Shown: positions 34,815-46,069 of the stretch, piece after piece
Position numbering within the stretch: position 1 is the first letter of the stretch
Layout: each line of letters starts with the position of its first letter
From: Maylandia zebra
Taxonomy: Eukaryota > Chordata > Actinopteri > Cichliformes > Cichlidae
Length of the DNA: 64,000 nucleotides
NCBI RefSeq assembly: GCF_041146795.1
Contig: NC_135182.1
Location: 33,958,509-34,022,508 of the forward strand
Direction: 5' to 3'
The notes under the pieces: model-generated
Databases searched by the model: none
What the model was told of the DNA's origin: nothing
The model's input: only the letters and a program-made list of their open reading frames with translations
Made by a program: the position numbers and the translations under genes

Positions 34815-36145
34815 GTGTTCTTATGATACTTTTATTTTATGGAGAGAAACAGAATATGAACCAAACAAAAGAAAAACACATTACATAAAAGTTATAAACT
34901 AATTTGCATGTAACTGAGTGAAATAAGTATTTGATCCCCAACAACCCAGACAGAACTCCAGCTCTCACAGATTGGCTGTGTGTGGCATTGCAGATTACAA
35001 TCAGTCAATCAATTACAGATACTCCTGATCTCAACTCATTATGTACATAAAGCATACCAGTCCACAGAATCAATTTCTCCTATTTGGATTTCTCACCCAG
35101 TAGCGGTTTTAGATACGGGCGACACGGGCGTTTGCCCGGGGCGGCATCGTGGTGGGGGGGCGGCATCACGGGCATCGGCAAAAAAAAAAAAAAAATGCTC
35201 GTACTCATGCTGCCCCGACGTCATGCCAGTGCATATTGTGAATGGCATAGGCATCGATCGGTTTTCTATCGCCCATTTGCTGGGAGTAAGGGCGCCCTCC
35301 GTTTGCGAGGTGCGCCTGCTGCTTGCTGCACAGGGAGGAGAGGGCGGGGCGGCATCTAATAACCAACTCGCAAAATAAAACAAAATAAAAACAAACACAA
35401 CAAACACAAAAACACCAGACATCATGATACAGACTTATAATTTGCACCGATGTTTTTTCGAAATTCTATACCCGAAAAGTGAGCGTGAGAGCCCTCGGTG
35501 CGCCTGCTCGCTGCTGAAGTCAAAGTAAACTTTATTGTCATCTCCGCTACATACAGTGCAGTATATATATAGAGAGACAAGACGACAAGGCTCCAGTTAC
35601 AGCAGTGCAAGTAAACAAACAATAAATATAAGAAGAGTAAGAAAATAAATATACCAGTGTTCACCCAGGGCGCCAAACAGGCTAGGACCGCCACTGTTCT
35701 CACCACTATGTCAAAGACCAAAGAGCTGTGAAATTACATTAGAGACAAGACTGTAGACCTGCACATGGTTGGATTAGGCAACCACACCATCAAGAAGAAG
35801 CTTAATGTGAAGGTAACAACTGTTGGTGCTATTTTTCTTAAATGGAAGAAATATAAAATGACCATCAATTGCCCCATGCAAGATCTTACCTCATGGGGTG
35901 AGGATGATCATAACAAAGGTGGTGGATCAGCCTAAAACTCCACAGGAGGATGTTGATGACCCGAAATGAGTTGAAACCACAGCCACAACCACTGCCATAG
36001 CAGACTGAAATCTTGCATAAACCACATGTACAGGGCTGTTTTAAGTTTGCCAGTGAACACCTAAATGACTTTGAGAAGGCTTAGGAGAAAGTGCTGTGGA
36101 CAGAGGAAACCAAAATGGAGCTCTTTGGAATCAACTTGTTTTTCC
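34815..36145 (+). pseudogene. Tc1-like remnant split by hAT (copy 2)
   Basis: Copy-2 version of 24,470-25,800 with the same stops and the same nested hAT. The nest therefore predates the duplication. Confidence 0.8.
35098..35696. mobile_element. Non-autonomous hAT element (copy 2)
   Basis: Flanked by TTCTCACC at 35,090-35,097 and 35,697-35,704, as in copy 1. Confidence 0.93.
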
Positions 36146-36653
36146 AGGAAGAGAAAGGTCTTCTTTTCCTTTTCCTTTTTGATAAGTTATAAAGTAAAAC
36201 AGTAAATTCAATCATTTTATGCTCACTTTCTATTACATTTTTCTTAAGGCAAGTAAAGGTTTGATGGTAACTGTAATGAACAAGATTAATATGACTATCA
36301 AGTCTTTAGAAATTCATAAAAATGTCATTTGCTTCAAATGTAACACCACAACAAATATTATTTCAAATGTCAGTTTGACGCTGTAAATGGGAGGTATGAC
36401 AAACCAGCAAAGGTTAACGTTTAATTAGGTAGAAAAAAAGAAAAGCGACATTACTGTAAATAATCAGATGGACAAGGTTGTTCCAAGTCTTGATGACTGG
36501 CAATATTTCAAAAGAAAAACAGAAATCAGTGAAGTAATCACTGAAGAAAACAGTTCATGGTGCATATGACTTACTTCAAGGTAATACAGAAAAAATATGG
36601 AGTTCTTTGTTTAGAATAAGAAAAAAATGACTTATGGAAACCCACAAAAACTA
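36146..36653. other. Spacer, nothing recognised (copy 2)
   Basis: Counterpart of 25,801-26,344 with a short internal deletion near 36,650. Confidence 0.4.
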
Positions 36654-36878
36654 CACTGTAAAAAAACAATCCTAAAAAAAACAGTAATATTCCAGCAGCT
36701 GGGGCACCAAATTAATCCCATAAAATAACAGAAAATAACTTTCTCATAAAAATACGTTTTTTTTCAGTAATGACACTACAGTTTGTTGCCCTAATTTTAC
36801 ATGTGATTTTTTAAGTGCTTTTAAACATTAAATTAGGAACATTTTAATGTGAGTAAACAATGAAATTACCTATAAACA

Positions 36879-38843
36879 ATGTCAATGTCAGAGGACATCG
36901 ACAGCCTTACTACATGCATTACTGACTATATAAACTTCTGTGTGGATAACACCGTACCTACCAGGACTGTACGGTGTTTCTCCAACAACAAACCTTGGAT
37001 TACCCCAGAAATTAAAGCTGTCCTCAAGCAGAAGAGGAGGGCCTTCAAATCCATAGACAAAGAGGAGTTGAAAAGGGTGCAGAGAGAGTTGAGGGGACTG
37101 ATAAGGAATGGGAAGGACAGCTACAGGCAGAAGATGGAGAACCAGCTTCAGCAAAACAACGTTGGTGAAGTCTGGAGAGGCCTCAGAACCATCTCAGGCC
37201 ACAAACAGCAGAACTCTCTGCCTGGGAGGGATGTGAGGTGGGCAAATGAACTGAATCATTTCTTCAACAGATTTGATTCAACCATGAGACAGTCTACAAC
37301 ATCGGCTGCAGACTCACCCACCCCCACTGCTGCTGTTCCACCTCTGACACCTCAGACACTTCACACCTCCTCTATTCACCCTGCTCACTCCTCCCCACCC
37401 CCAACAACAGCATCCAATACACACTCAACACAAGGCTCCAGCCTGTCTCTCTCAACCACCCAGGTTAGGAGGGAACTGAGGAGGATTAATGGCAAGAAGG
37501 CAGCGGACCCAGATGGCATCAGCTCGAGGGTCGTCAGGTCCTGCGCGGACCAACTGTGTGGGGTGATGGAGCACCTCTTCAACCTGAGCCTGAGGTTGGG
37601 AAGAGTCCCACAGCTCTGGAAAACCTCCTGTGTTGTACCAGTGCCAAAGACTTCACGCCCCAAGGACCTCAACAGCTACAGGCCGGTGGCTCTGACATCC
37701 CACCTGATGAAGACCCTGGAGCGGTTGGTCCTGGCTCAGCTTCGGCGCCTAACAAGCTCATCACTGGACCCACTTCAGTTTGCCTACCAGCCTGGCATTG
37801 GAGCGGATGATGCCGTCATTCACCTCCTACATCGTTCCCTCGCTCACCTGGAGACCGCTGGAAGCACTGTGAGAATCATGTTCTTTGATTTCTCCAGTGC
37901 CTTCAACACTATTCTTCCCTCGGTTCTGAAGGACAAGCTGGTGAACTCTGGAGTGGACCATCACCTCACTACCTGGATCCTGGACTACCTCACCGACCGA
38001 CCACAGTATGTGAGGACTCAGGGCTGTGTGTCGGACAGGGTCGTCTGCAGTACGGGGGCCCCACAGGGAACGGTTCTGGCTCCGTTCCTCTTCACCATCT
38101 ACACTGCAGACTTCTCCCACAATTCCACCCAGTGCTTCCTGCAGAAGTTCTCTGATGACTCTGCAATAGTCGGCCTCATCACTGATGGGGACGACAAGGA
38201 GTACAGAGGACTGACTCAAGACTTTGTGGACTGGTGCCAGCTGAACTACCTCCAGATCAACGCCAGTAAAACCAAGGAGCTGGTGGTAGACTTCCGCAGG
38301 CACAAGCATTCTCCACTGCAACCACTGAACATCCAGGGTATGGACATTGAGGCTGTGGACAGCTACAGGTACCTTGGTGTTCATCTGAACAACAGACTGG
38401 ACTGGACTCATAACTCAGACGCCCTCTACAGGAAAGGGCAGAGCAGGCTGTACCTGCTGCGGAGACTCAGGTCGTTTGGGGTGGAGGGCCCACTCCTGAA
38501 GACCTTCTATGACTCTGTGGTGGCTTCTGCTATCTTTTATGGTGTGGTCTGCTGGGGCGGCAGCATCTCTGCTGGGGACAGGAAGAGACTGAACAGGGTG
38601 ATCCGAAGGGCCAGCTCTGTTCTAGGATGCCCTCTGGACCCAGTGGAGGTGGTGAGTGACAGGAGAATGGCGGCTAAGCTGTCATCCCTGTTGGACAACG
38701 TCTCCCACCCCATGCAGCAGACTGTGACAGCACTGAGCAGCTCCTTCAGTGGGAGACTGCGGCACCCACGGTGTGGGACGGAGAGATTTCGCAGGTCTTT
38801 CCTCCCCACTGCTGTCAGACTCCACAACAAAGACTTTAACTGA
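36879..38843 (+). CDS. LINE reverse transcriptase, 654 aa, uninterrupted
   Basis: Non-LTR reverse transcriptase of the jockey/CR1/Rex group, which copies its own RNA into nicked chromosomal DNA. Domain order: linker (1-195), KKAADPDGIS (206-215), NSYRPVALTS (265-274) and LDPLQFAY (296-303). Next come [10 protein letters not shown] with catalytic D337, GAPQGTVLAPF (393-403), and KFSDDSAIVGL with the catalytic pair D426-D427. After these come KTKELVVDFRR, a thumb region, and a C-terminal SFLPTAVRLHN. The usual motif is FADD; here it is FSDD. No stop or frameshift, so the insertion is young. The N-terminal endonuclease is absent, so the copy is 5'-truncated. Its first ATG (36,879) lies in flanking target DNA and the second (36,885) in the target-site duplication, so no original start codon is present. 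Confidence 0.9.
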   Translation: MSMSEDIDSLTTCITDYINFCVDNTVPTRTVRCFSNNKPWITPEIKAVLKQKRRAFKSIDKEELKRVQRELRGLIRNGKDSYRQKMENQLQQNNVGEVWRGLRTISGHKQQNSLPGRDVRWANELNHFFNRFDSTMRQSTTSAADSPTPTAAVPPLTPQTLHTSSIHPAHSSPPPTTASNTHSTQGSSLSLSTTQVRRELRRINGKKAADPDGISSRVVRSCADQLCGVMEHLFNLSLRLGRVPQLWKTSCVVPVPKTSRPKDLNSYRPVALTSHLMKTLERLVLAQLRRLTSSSLDPLQFAYQPGIGADDAVIHLLHRSLAHLETAGSTVRIMFFDFSSAFNTILPSVLKDKLVNSGVDHHLTTWILDYLTDRPQYVRTQGCVSDRVVCSTGAPQGTVLAPFLFTIYTADFSHNSTQCFLQKFSDDSAIVGLITDGDDKEYRGLTQDFVDWCQLNYLQINASKTKELVVDFRRHKHSPLQPLNIQGMDIEAVDSYRYLGVHLNNRLDWTHNSDALYRKGQSRLYLLRRLRSFGVEGPLLKTFYDSVVASAIFYGVVCWGGSISAGDRKRLNRVIRRASSVLGCPLDPVEVVSDRRMAAKLSSLLDNVSHPMQQTVTALSSSFSGRLRHPRCGTERFRRSFLPTAVRLHNKDFN

Positions 38844-39161
38844 ACAAACACACACATCCACACATGTGCAATAACACTAAGTGCAATAATCCTTTCTGGC
38901 ATCGTTGTATTTTTACTCAGTTGTATATAGCATTCGTATTCTATTTTTATCTTATTGTATATTTTTATTCTATTTTATTCTACTGTATATAGTATATTAT
39001 TTTATTCTATTCTGTACAGCTGTGTACTGTATTTATTCTTATTGTATTCTAATTTTTGCGTCATAACTTTTGCACTGTCCACTTCCTGCTGTGACAAAAC
39101 AAATTTCCCACGTGTGGGACTAATAAAGGTTATCTTATCTTATCTTATCTTATCTTATCTT
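36888..39161 (+). mobile_element. 5'-truncated LINE insertion (2,274 bp), TSD AATG
   Basis: The copy-1 target reads GTCAATGAATGCGG uninterrupted near 26,571-26,584. In copy 2 the LINE sits between AATG (36,884-36,887) and AATG (39,162-39,165). The 3' end has TTTCCCACGTGTGGGACTAA and TAAAGG followed by about six TTATC-type repeats. It post-dates the tandem duplication. Confidence 0.93.
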
Positions 39162-39235
39162 AATGAATGCGGCAATATGAATAATAATACTTAAATGTAC
39201 AGAAATATACAGTTAACAGTTGGTTTAAATAACAA

Positions 39236-39525
39236 TACTGGATTGCATTTATATAGCGCTTTTCGAGACCCTCAAAGCGCTTTACAATTCCACTATTCAT
39301 TCACACACTGGTGGAGCTACAGTTGTAGCCACAGCTGCCCTGGGGCAGACTGACAGAAGCGAGGCTGCCATATCGCGCCATCGGCCCCTGTGGTCATCAC
39401 CCGTAGGTGGTAGGTGAAGTGTCTTGCCCAAGGACACAACGGCCAAGAGTGTCCGAGACGGGGCTCGAACCGGCAACCTTCCGATTACAAGGCGAACTGC
39501 CAACTCTTGAGCCACGATCGCCCTA
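39236..39525 (-). mobile_element. tRNA-derived SINE, complete, AFC-like
   Basis: Minus-strand head near 39,523 (GGGCGATCGTGGCTCAAGAG), B-box-like GGTTCGAGCCC, CTTGGGCAAGACACTTCACC, GGGGCAGCTGTGGCTACAAC-like body and an AAAGCGCTATATAAATGCAA tail. It shows the empty hAT target GGTGAAGT. Probably transcribed by Pol III when active. It occurs in both duplication copies, so it predates the duplication. Confidence 0.85.
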
Positions 39526-39876
39526 AACAACAATAATAATAATTATCATTTGATGTAAAAAACAGTTTATAAGGATCATCATAGCATTACATTTGAATTT
39601 AACAGTTCAATCTTTCAAATAACGGACAGATATTTGTGAAATTATGATACATTTGTGAATGTATTTTAACAATCTAAATATGCATATGTAGACAAATACA
39701 TTTAAAAAACAAGAAAATTATGTTTTATTACATTTACAGTGATTTTACGTTAATTTACATTTGAAATGTAAAATCACAGTCTATTTATGTAAATTTAATG
39801 ATATTCTGGAAAAACAGTACAAAACTGTAAAATACACAGTAAAATACTTTTATATTACAATTTTTTTTTTACAGTG

Positions 39877-40329
39877 TAACAAAGGCACAGCACAGAAAAG
39901 AGGTTGGAACTAATAAAGCATCTTTTTACTTTTCTTCCCTGCATTTTAACGAAAATATCTGTCTTTTTCACTCCTTACATTTTAAAACAGACTCATTGCT
40001 TTTGGTTTAACACATTTAATTAATGTTTTTTTCTTTTTTTGCACACTGGACACTGCAAATGAACCTGAAAGGTAAAATATAAAAAAAACCCTTTCAACTA
40101 ACCAGACTTGCCAAGTGTAATGAGAAGACAGGACAGTTGTGGGTTTACATTTATTTTGACCTTCAAAAATACATTTAGTGGAAAAATCTTGGAAATGGAA
40201 GTAATCTTAGATATACACGAAATATTCCAACTTTCTAACTAATTACACTAGAGGTGTCAACAAGGCCCAGGAGCCGAATTTGGCCCAGCAAAGTAAGAAA
40301 AAACAAGTTACAGAAAGCCTTAGAAAACT
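39877..40329. other. Spacer shared with copy 1
   Basis: Partner of 28,290-28,780. Nothing coding. Confidence 0.5.
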
Positions 40330-40918
40330 ATACTAACTATAAGTGCGAAACTGAGCTGTGCAATGTGCATATGGCCTGAGGGATGTAACAGTGGGTTATA
40401 TCACAGTGTTCAGAGTAACAGCCTGCTTGAAGAAACTCTATTTGCGTGGCTTGTTTTACTAAACAGCGGCAGAGCCTCCTGAATGCAGCAGTTTGAACAG
40501 TTCGTGTTCGGGACGTGAGCGGTCTGCAGAGATTTCCTAACACTGGACCTCTACAGGTCCTGGATGGAGGCAAGATCAGCACTGATGATCATCTCTGCAG
40601 ATCCGATTGCCTGTTTCAGTCTGGCCCAGTGACTGATGTCCACAGAACAGACTACATGATAGCAATATGGAAGATGACCAGCAGCTCCTGTGGCAGGTTG
40701 TAGTTCCTGAGGCAACTTAGGGCCTTCTTCTGGAAAGAGTTTATATGCAAGGATCACTTCAGATCGTGTGGAAAGGTGGATCCTAGGAATCTGAAGGGAA
40801 CCACAGTAGCTACTGTATTGTTAAGCATCAGAAAAATCAGACTTAAGGATCAGACCAATGATGGTGGTGTCATCAGCGAACTTAAGGAGTTTCACATATG
40901 GGACAAGAACAGCAGGGA
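40330..40918 (-). pseudogene. LINE reverse-transcriptase remnant (copy 2)
   Basis: Same as 28,781-29,376, without the solo LTR that follows it in copy 1. Confidence 0.75.
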
Positions 40919-40921
40919 GAG

Positions 40922-41600
40922 AACACACCTGTGGGGGAGGCTGGTGAGGGTAGTTTGTGTGTGGGATGTGGTGCTTCTTGGACTCACCTGCTGCTGGGAA
41001 ATGAGCTACCAGATTTTTTTTTTTTTTTGCAAATTTTACACATTTATTTCTTACTATTTAACAGATTTCTAAATTTTGTCATGTAGAAAAACTGATTTGC
41101 ACTGTAAATGTTCAGCTTCAACTTTCAATCCTTCAAACAATGGAAAAGCCATTTAATTGTACAAGTGTTAAGTAAAAACGGATTTCATGTTTGATTAAGC
41201 AGAAATTCAAAAACTGGTCCAGTTGCTAAAACCTCTGACTGTTTCAATAAGTGTTAAAGAAAAAGAGGATAAAACTGAGAAAACTACTAAAACTGCTTCA
41301 CATCCATGTGGTTGTGGATCAGATTTATAAGACAGCATAATATCAAAATAGATTGACACTCTGATAGTGCTGCCACATCTAAAACAGTTTGTCTTTTAAT
41401 CCTTTTCACATGTGCAGTCTCCACGGTGCCTGTTATTTCCTTGAACAGTAATGAGAAGAAAGACTGAAATTTACAGCCTTTCTACATATCAGTGTTTTTT
41501 TGGTAATTAGGCAGGTGACCATCAAAAATACATTTAGTGCAAAGACATCTACAAAATGTAAATCATCTGCGAAATGCAGATAAATAATAAAACGTCATAT
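40922..41600. other. Receptor 3' flank without a receptor
   Basis: Matches the downstream flank of OR3 (30,030-30,710) up to AATAATAAAACGTCATAT, then switches to LINE DNA. The receptor that should follow is absent. Confidence 0.8.
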
Positions 41601-42113
41601 GGATGCAATACCAGTGTGTTGTGGTGAAGAGAGAGCTGAGTGTAAAAGCGAAACTCTTAATTTACTGGTCGATCTACGTCCTTCCCCTCCCCTATGGTCA
41701 TGAGCTGTGGGTAGTGACCGAGATTGCGGATACAAGCGGCAGAAATGGGCTTCCTCTGAAGGGTGGCTGGCCTCTCCCTTAGAGATAGGGTGAGAAGTTC
41801 AGTCTTCCGGGAGGGGCTCAGAGTAGAGCAGCTGCTCCTCCACATTGAATAGAGCCAGTTGAGGTTGTTCAGGCATCCTGAGCACCTCCTGAATGAGGTG
41901 TTTCGGGCATGTCCCACCAGGAGGAGGCCCCGAGGCAGACCTGGGACATGCTAGAGAGATTTTATCTCTCAGCTGGCTTGGGAATGCCTTGGTGTTCCCC
42001 CAGACAAGTTGGAGGAGTTGGCTGAGTAGAGGGTGGTCTGAGCTTCTCTGCTAGGGCTGCGGCCCCTGTGACCCGGCCCCGGATAAGCAGATGGATGGAT
42101 GGATGTTCTTTGT
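41601..42113 (+). mobile_element. Rex3/RTE-like LINE 3' fragment ending in (GATG)n
   Basis: Reads broken pieces of a LINE C-terminus (SLRDRVRSSVFREGLRVEQL, then EVFRACPTRRRPRGRP in the better copy at 51,950-52,120). It ends GGATAAGCAGATGGATGGAT. The GATG tail is, from memory, characteristic of fish Rex3. Frameshifts and deletions; dead. Confidence 0.7.
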
Positions 42114-43116
42114 GGATTACAGCTCAGCTTTCTATACAATCATCCTGGATATCCTCTTCACCAAACTGGTCACTCTTGGCCTTTGACTTTCTCACCAACC
42201 GGCCCCAGACTGTAAGACTTGGCCCCTATCTGTCCTCCACTCGCATGCTGAGCACTGGCTCCCCACAAGGCTGTGTGCTGAGCCCCCTCCTGTATTGTCT
42301 CTAGACCTAAGACTGCAGTTCGACCCACAACAACAACATCATCATCAAGTTTGCTGAAGACACCACATTAGTCAGACTTATCTCAAAGGGAGACGAGGCA
42401 GACTACAGAGAGGAAGTCCTGAAGTTGACATCATAGTGTTCAGAGAAAAAACTAGCACTGACCACTATGGAAACCAAAGAGATCATTGTCGACTTCAGGT
42501 GGCACAGCACTGACTTAGGTCCCCTATACATCAACAGTGATGGTTGGAGAGGGTCCACACCTTCCGGTTTTCCAAGAAGCACAAACTGGACTCCAACCTG
42601 CTGCTGATCTTCTACTGCTCGTCCATTGACAGCCTGCTGACATACTGCCTCAAAGTAAGGTACGGCAGCTGACCAGATGGGAAGAGAGTGAAGCTTCACA
42701 GTGTAATCAAGGCAGCACAGAAGATGAGGGAAGCGCTACAGGTGCATCAGCACAAACACTGACAGACTTAGGAACAGTTCCTTTGCAAAAACCATGAGCA
42801 CCCTGAACTCACAGATGAACCGACGACACAGTTTCACCCCCCAATTCAAGCCTCTCCTCTATACACAGAATATACAAACACTACCACCACTGTGCAATAT
42901 TTAATTTATGTCAAAATACCCCACTGTAAATATAGACTATTTATTTTTTCCAATATTTGTATATTTGATATTGACCTGCCCATATGTATACAGTGCCACA
43001 GAACTGTGCACCTCACCCCCCTTTCTTCTTTCCCCACATGTCTGCACTGGGTAGGAGATGCTCTGAATCTCTTTGTACATGTGTATAGTGACAATAAAAG
43101 GCATTCTAGTCAATCT
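42114..43116 (+). pseudogene. CR1/Rex1-like LINE remnant (unit B)
   Basis: Starts in the reverse transcriptase ([20 protein letters not shown]) and continues through frameshifted pieces with [13 protein letters not shown] (plus strand, 42,255-42,300). The 3' UTR has GTGACAATAAAAGGCATTCT at about 43,085-43,110. Compared with the unit C copy (52,246-53,390) it has lost about 120 bp near 42,725. Confidence 0.8.
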
Positions 43117-45216
43117 GTCAGGAACCTGGGTCCTTTTGACCCAGCGTTTTGTGTTTTCTATTATTGTCATTTTGGTTCTGTTCTTCCTCGGTTAGTGTTC
43201 TTTTCTTTCTGCCCGTGTATCCCTGTGTCCAGTCTGCGTTTCTGAGTCTGTGTCATTACCTGTATGTGTTTCCTGTTTTACTTGGAAGGTCTCTTTCTTA
43301 TGTCTGTGTTCTGTTTACGTTTCCCTTATGTAGCACTCATGTGCGTGTTTCGAATACTCCCAGATCAAAACAAGAGTATGTCACCCAAATTTGACATCAA
43401 AGAGCTCAAAGATTTGGACCAGTAGGTTCGGCTACGTACAGGAGAGGCGAACTGAATGAGACTCAGACAACCGCGAGTTTTGAAAAATAACCGGAATTGT
43501 ATTTTTCTTTTCAATTAGAAATAACAGGACATTATGACAAACATACAAAACACTTACAAATGAAATTATTCCCTTTCGGTACCAGTACTCTCTTAATAAT
43601 ACCTTTTGGCAAAATCACAGTGATCACTTGATGGAAAAAAAGAAATCTTACCTGGGTGCACCCTTTCTAGAGGTACAGTTCACATCCAACAATGAACCAC
43701 AATTTCAATCATCAGCATATAAATGTTAACACTTATTTGCATTTTCACAGACTTCGTTAACAAATAGCAACAGTTAATCAGCTGGAGGGTTATTTCCAAC
43801 CGCTCACACTCACTTTTGTTCACATTCATGGAATGTACAGAGTCCGTAAAACGAGTCCTTAAAACCACCCGCCCGTGAGTCCAGGGGGATGTGTGTGAAG
43901 AAGGGGGACTACGAGTACAAAATGGCGTGGTGTGTTTCTGTTTTGTTGCATCTGGCCTACCACACTCTGATGTGCAGGACAGAACAAAGTCATTTGGTCC
44001 TTCAACGGGGTTGGCTCGCCATCAATTTCAGGATCCGTTGGAATGCACCAGGAAGATACAAACCAAAGAAACAAAAAAAAAAAAAACCCCAAAACCAAAC
44101 AAAAGAAAAAAAACCTGACCTGTCAACGACAGTGTCATGGGACATATTAAGTTCCTCATAAAATCACAATTCACACATTCACTTCAACTGCTGGGTTTCA
44201 GTAAATTGAACAAAGTTTCCTACAGAACATTCCTAAACAATTATCATTAAACACTGGAACATTTTACTTGCAAGGCATTCATGAAACACAGATAAATAAT
44301 GAACAAGTAAAACACTTTGCTCACCGATCTCAGAATTAGAAAGACGGAGCAGCGCAAGATGGCGCACGACCGATGAAATGGCGTCGTCTCTAACTCCCGA
44401 CCTTTCTCGACTAAGCAATGTAAAAAGAACCAGCTAATTACTCGTCTTAGCAATATACATACAGTAAAACAATCTTTCGTAAACAGTGAGTGCTAGCTCT
44501 CCGTCTATATTACTCTTTTTCATACCTCGTCTCAGTAAATCGCCGTGTCTCGTTTCCTCACTAGCTTGCTCATGGAAGGTTCGCGAGCGGAAGAGAGAAA
44601 AGAAAAATCTGTGTCCTCCTAGGCAGGGGCGGCAGGCGGAGCCTGTACCACGTTTCAGCAGCTCATTGGCCTAGAGTAGCACGTGTCTAAACCAGAACAG
44701 TTAACTCCTTAACGGCTGCACCTATGGTTTATTCATTACAAATGAAGTGTGCTGTTTAGATTAATGATTCTTTTATTCTGGTGTATTCTAGTTAAGCCAT
44801 ACTCAAATATGGGTTACACTTACCTCGTCAGCTGTTATGTCCCCCAGATATGTTTCCCTCCTGTTTCCCATCCCCTGATTACTGGTATGTGTATTTATAC
44901 TGTAGTGTGTGTTCACCCGTCCTCATTGCTGGTTCGTCTGTGTTGTTTCCCACGGTCTCTCTGTGTCTCTCTGTGTCTCTCTGTGTTTCTCTGTGTCTCT
45001 CCCCGTGTATTTCCCCGTGTATTTCCCCTGACCTCCCTGCATCGTCATTTCTGGTTTGTTTTGTTAGTTTTGCCCAGTTTAGGTTTTCCAGTTTCATGTC
45101 CACCCGCACCGTTTGCTGTTTGTATTTTCTCTTGTCATTAAACTCAGGTGCACCCGAGCTGCCGCTTCCTGGTCCTAAATAATTCCCACACGGCTTGCCC
45201 CGGCAGACCGTGACAG
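43117..45216. mobile_element. Composite 2.1-kb insertion present in unit B only
   Basis: Unit C runs directly from the LINE tail GTCAATC into AGTTTAGAGGGTCAAGAACA; unit B has 2.1 kb at that point. The inserted DNA begins TGTCAGGAACC and its right end reads CCGGCAGACCGTGACA, an imperfect inverted match (TGTCA...TGACA). Between about 43,375 and 44,750 lies a second, unclassified segment. A (CTCTGTGTCT)n minisatellite is at 44,955-45,000. No protein motif was found. I could not define a clear TSD. Confidence 0.55.
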
Positions 45217-46069
45217 TGTCAGTTTAGAAGGTCAAGAACAGCAGGGAGAGAACACGCCTATTGGGGAGGCCTTTGCTGGTAGTTTGTGTGTGGGATGTGG
45301 TGCTTCTTGGCCTCACCTGCTGCTGGGAAATGAGCTACCAGATCTTTTCTTTTTGCAATTGTAAACATTTATTTCTTACTGTTTAACAGATTTCTCATCT
45401 CTTTTTACTTAATACAGTAAAAAGAAACATTTTGTCATGTAGAAAAACTGATTTGCACTGTACATCTTTAGCTTCAACTTTCAATCCTTCAAATAATGGA
45501 AAAGCCATTTAATTGTACAAGTGTTAAGTAAAAACAGACTTTCATGTTTGATTAAGCAGAAATTCTAAAACTGGTCCAGTTGCTAAAACCTCTGACTGTT
45601 TCAATAAGTGTTAAAGAAAAAGAGGATAAAACTGAGAAAACTACTAAAACTGCTTCACATCCATGTGGTTGTGGATCAGATTTATAAGACAGCATAATAT
45701 CAAAATAGATTGACACTCTGATAGTGCTGCCACATCTAAAACAGTTTGTCTTTTAATCCTTTTCACATGTGCAGTCTCCATGGTGCCTGTTATTTCCTTG
45801 AACAGTAATGAGAAGAAAGACAGTGAAATTTACAGCCTTTCTACATATCAGTGTTTTTTTGGTAATTAGGCAGGTGACCATCAAAAATACATTTAGTGCA
45901 AAGACATCTACAAAATGTAAATCATCTGCAGATAAATAATAAAACGTCATATCCGCTCACATCAATAGACATGTTTTCAGACAACTCCAAATAAAACACA
46001 AATTTCAGTAAAAATTAAACATTTTTTTGGACTTATTTTAAAATGGATGTCAAACAATGGGTGTGACAC
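45217..46069. other. Downstream flank of OR5
   Basis: Unit B copy of the OR3 3' flank (from GGTCAAGAACAGCAGGGAGA). No gene. Confidence 0.6.

Larger units (their letters stand above)
36654..39876. mobile_element. MITE with CACTGTAAAAAA ends (copy 2), host of LINE and SINE
   Basis: Same ends as 26,345-28,289. Internally it carries the LINE at 36,888-39,161 and the SINE at 39,236-39,525. Confidence 0.7.
32206..41600. repeat. Tandem segmental duplication, copy 2 (truncated)
   Basis: Partner of 21,861-30,710. It contains a LINE insertion not in copy 1 and lacks the hAT and solo LTR found there. It stops abruptly at about 41,600, just before the position where the OR3 counterpart should begin, and continues into LINE-derived DNA. 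Confidence 0.93.

Noticed and set aside
39460-39525. A genuine tRNA gene on the minus strand
   Set aside because: The head has a B-box but continues straight into a SINE body and tail, and the same structure occurs at 27,870-27,949; it is a SINE promoter, not a tRNA.
44955-45000. CRISPR-like array of repeated CTCTGTGTCT units
   Set aside because: It is a short minisatellite with no unique spacers, in animal DNA.
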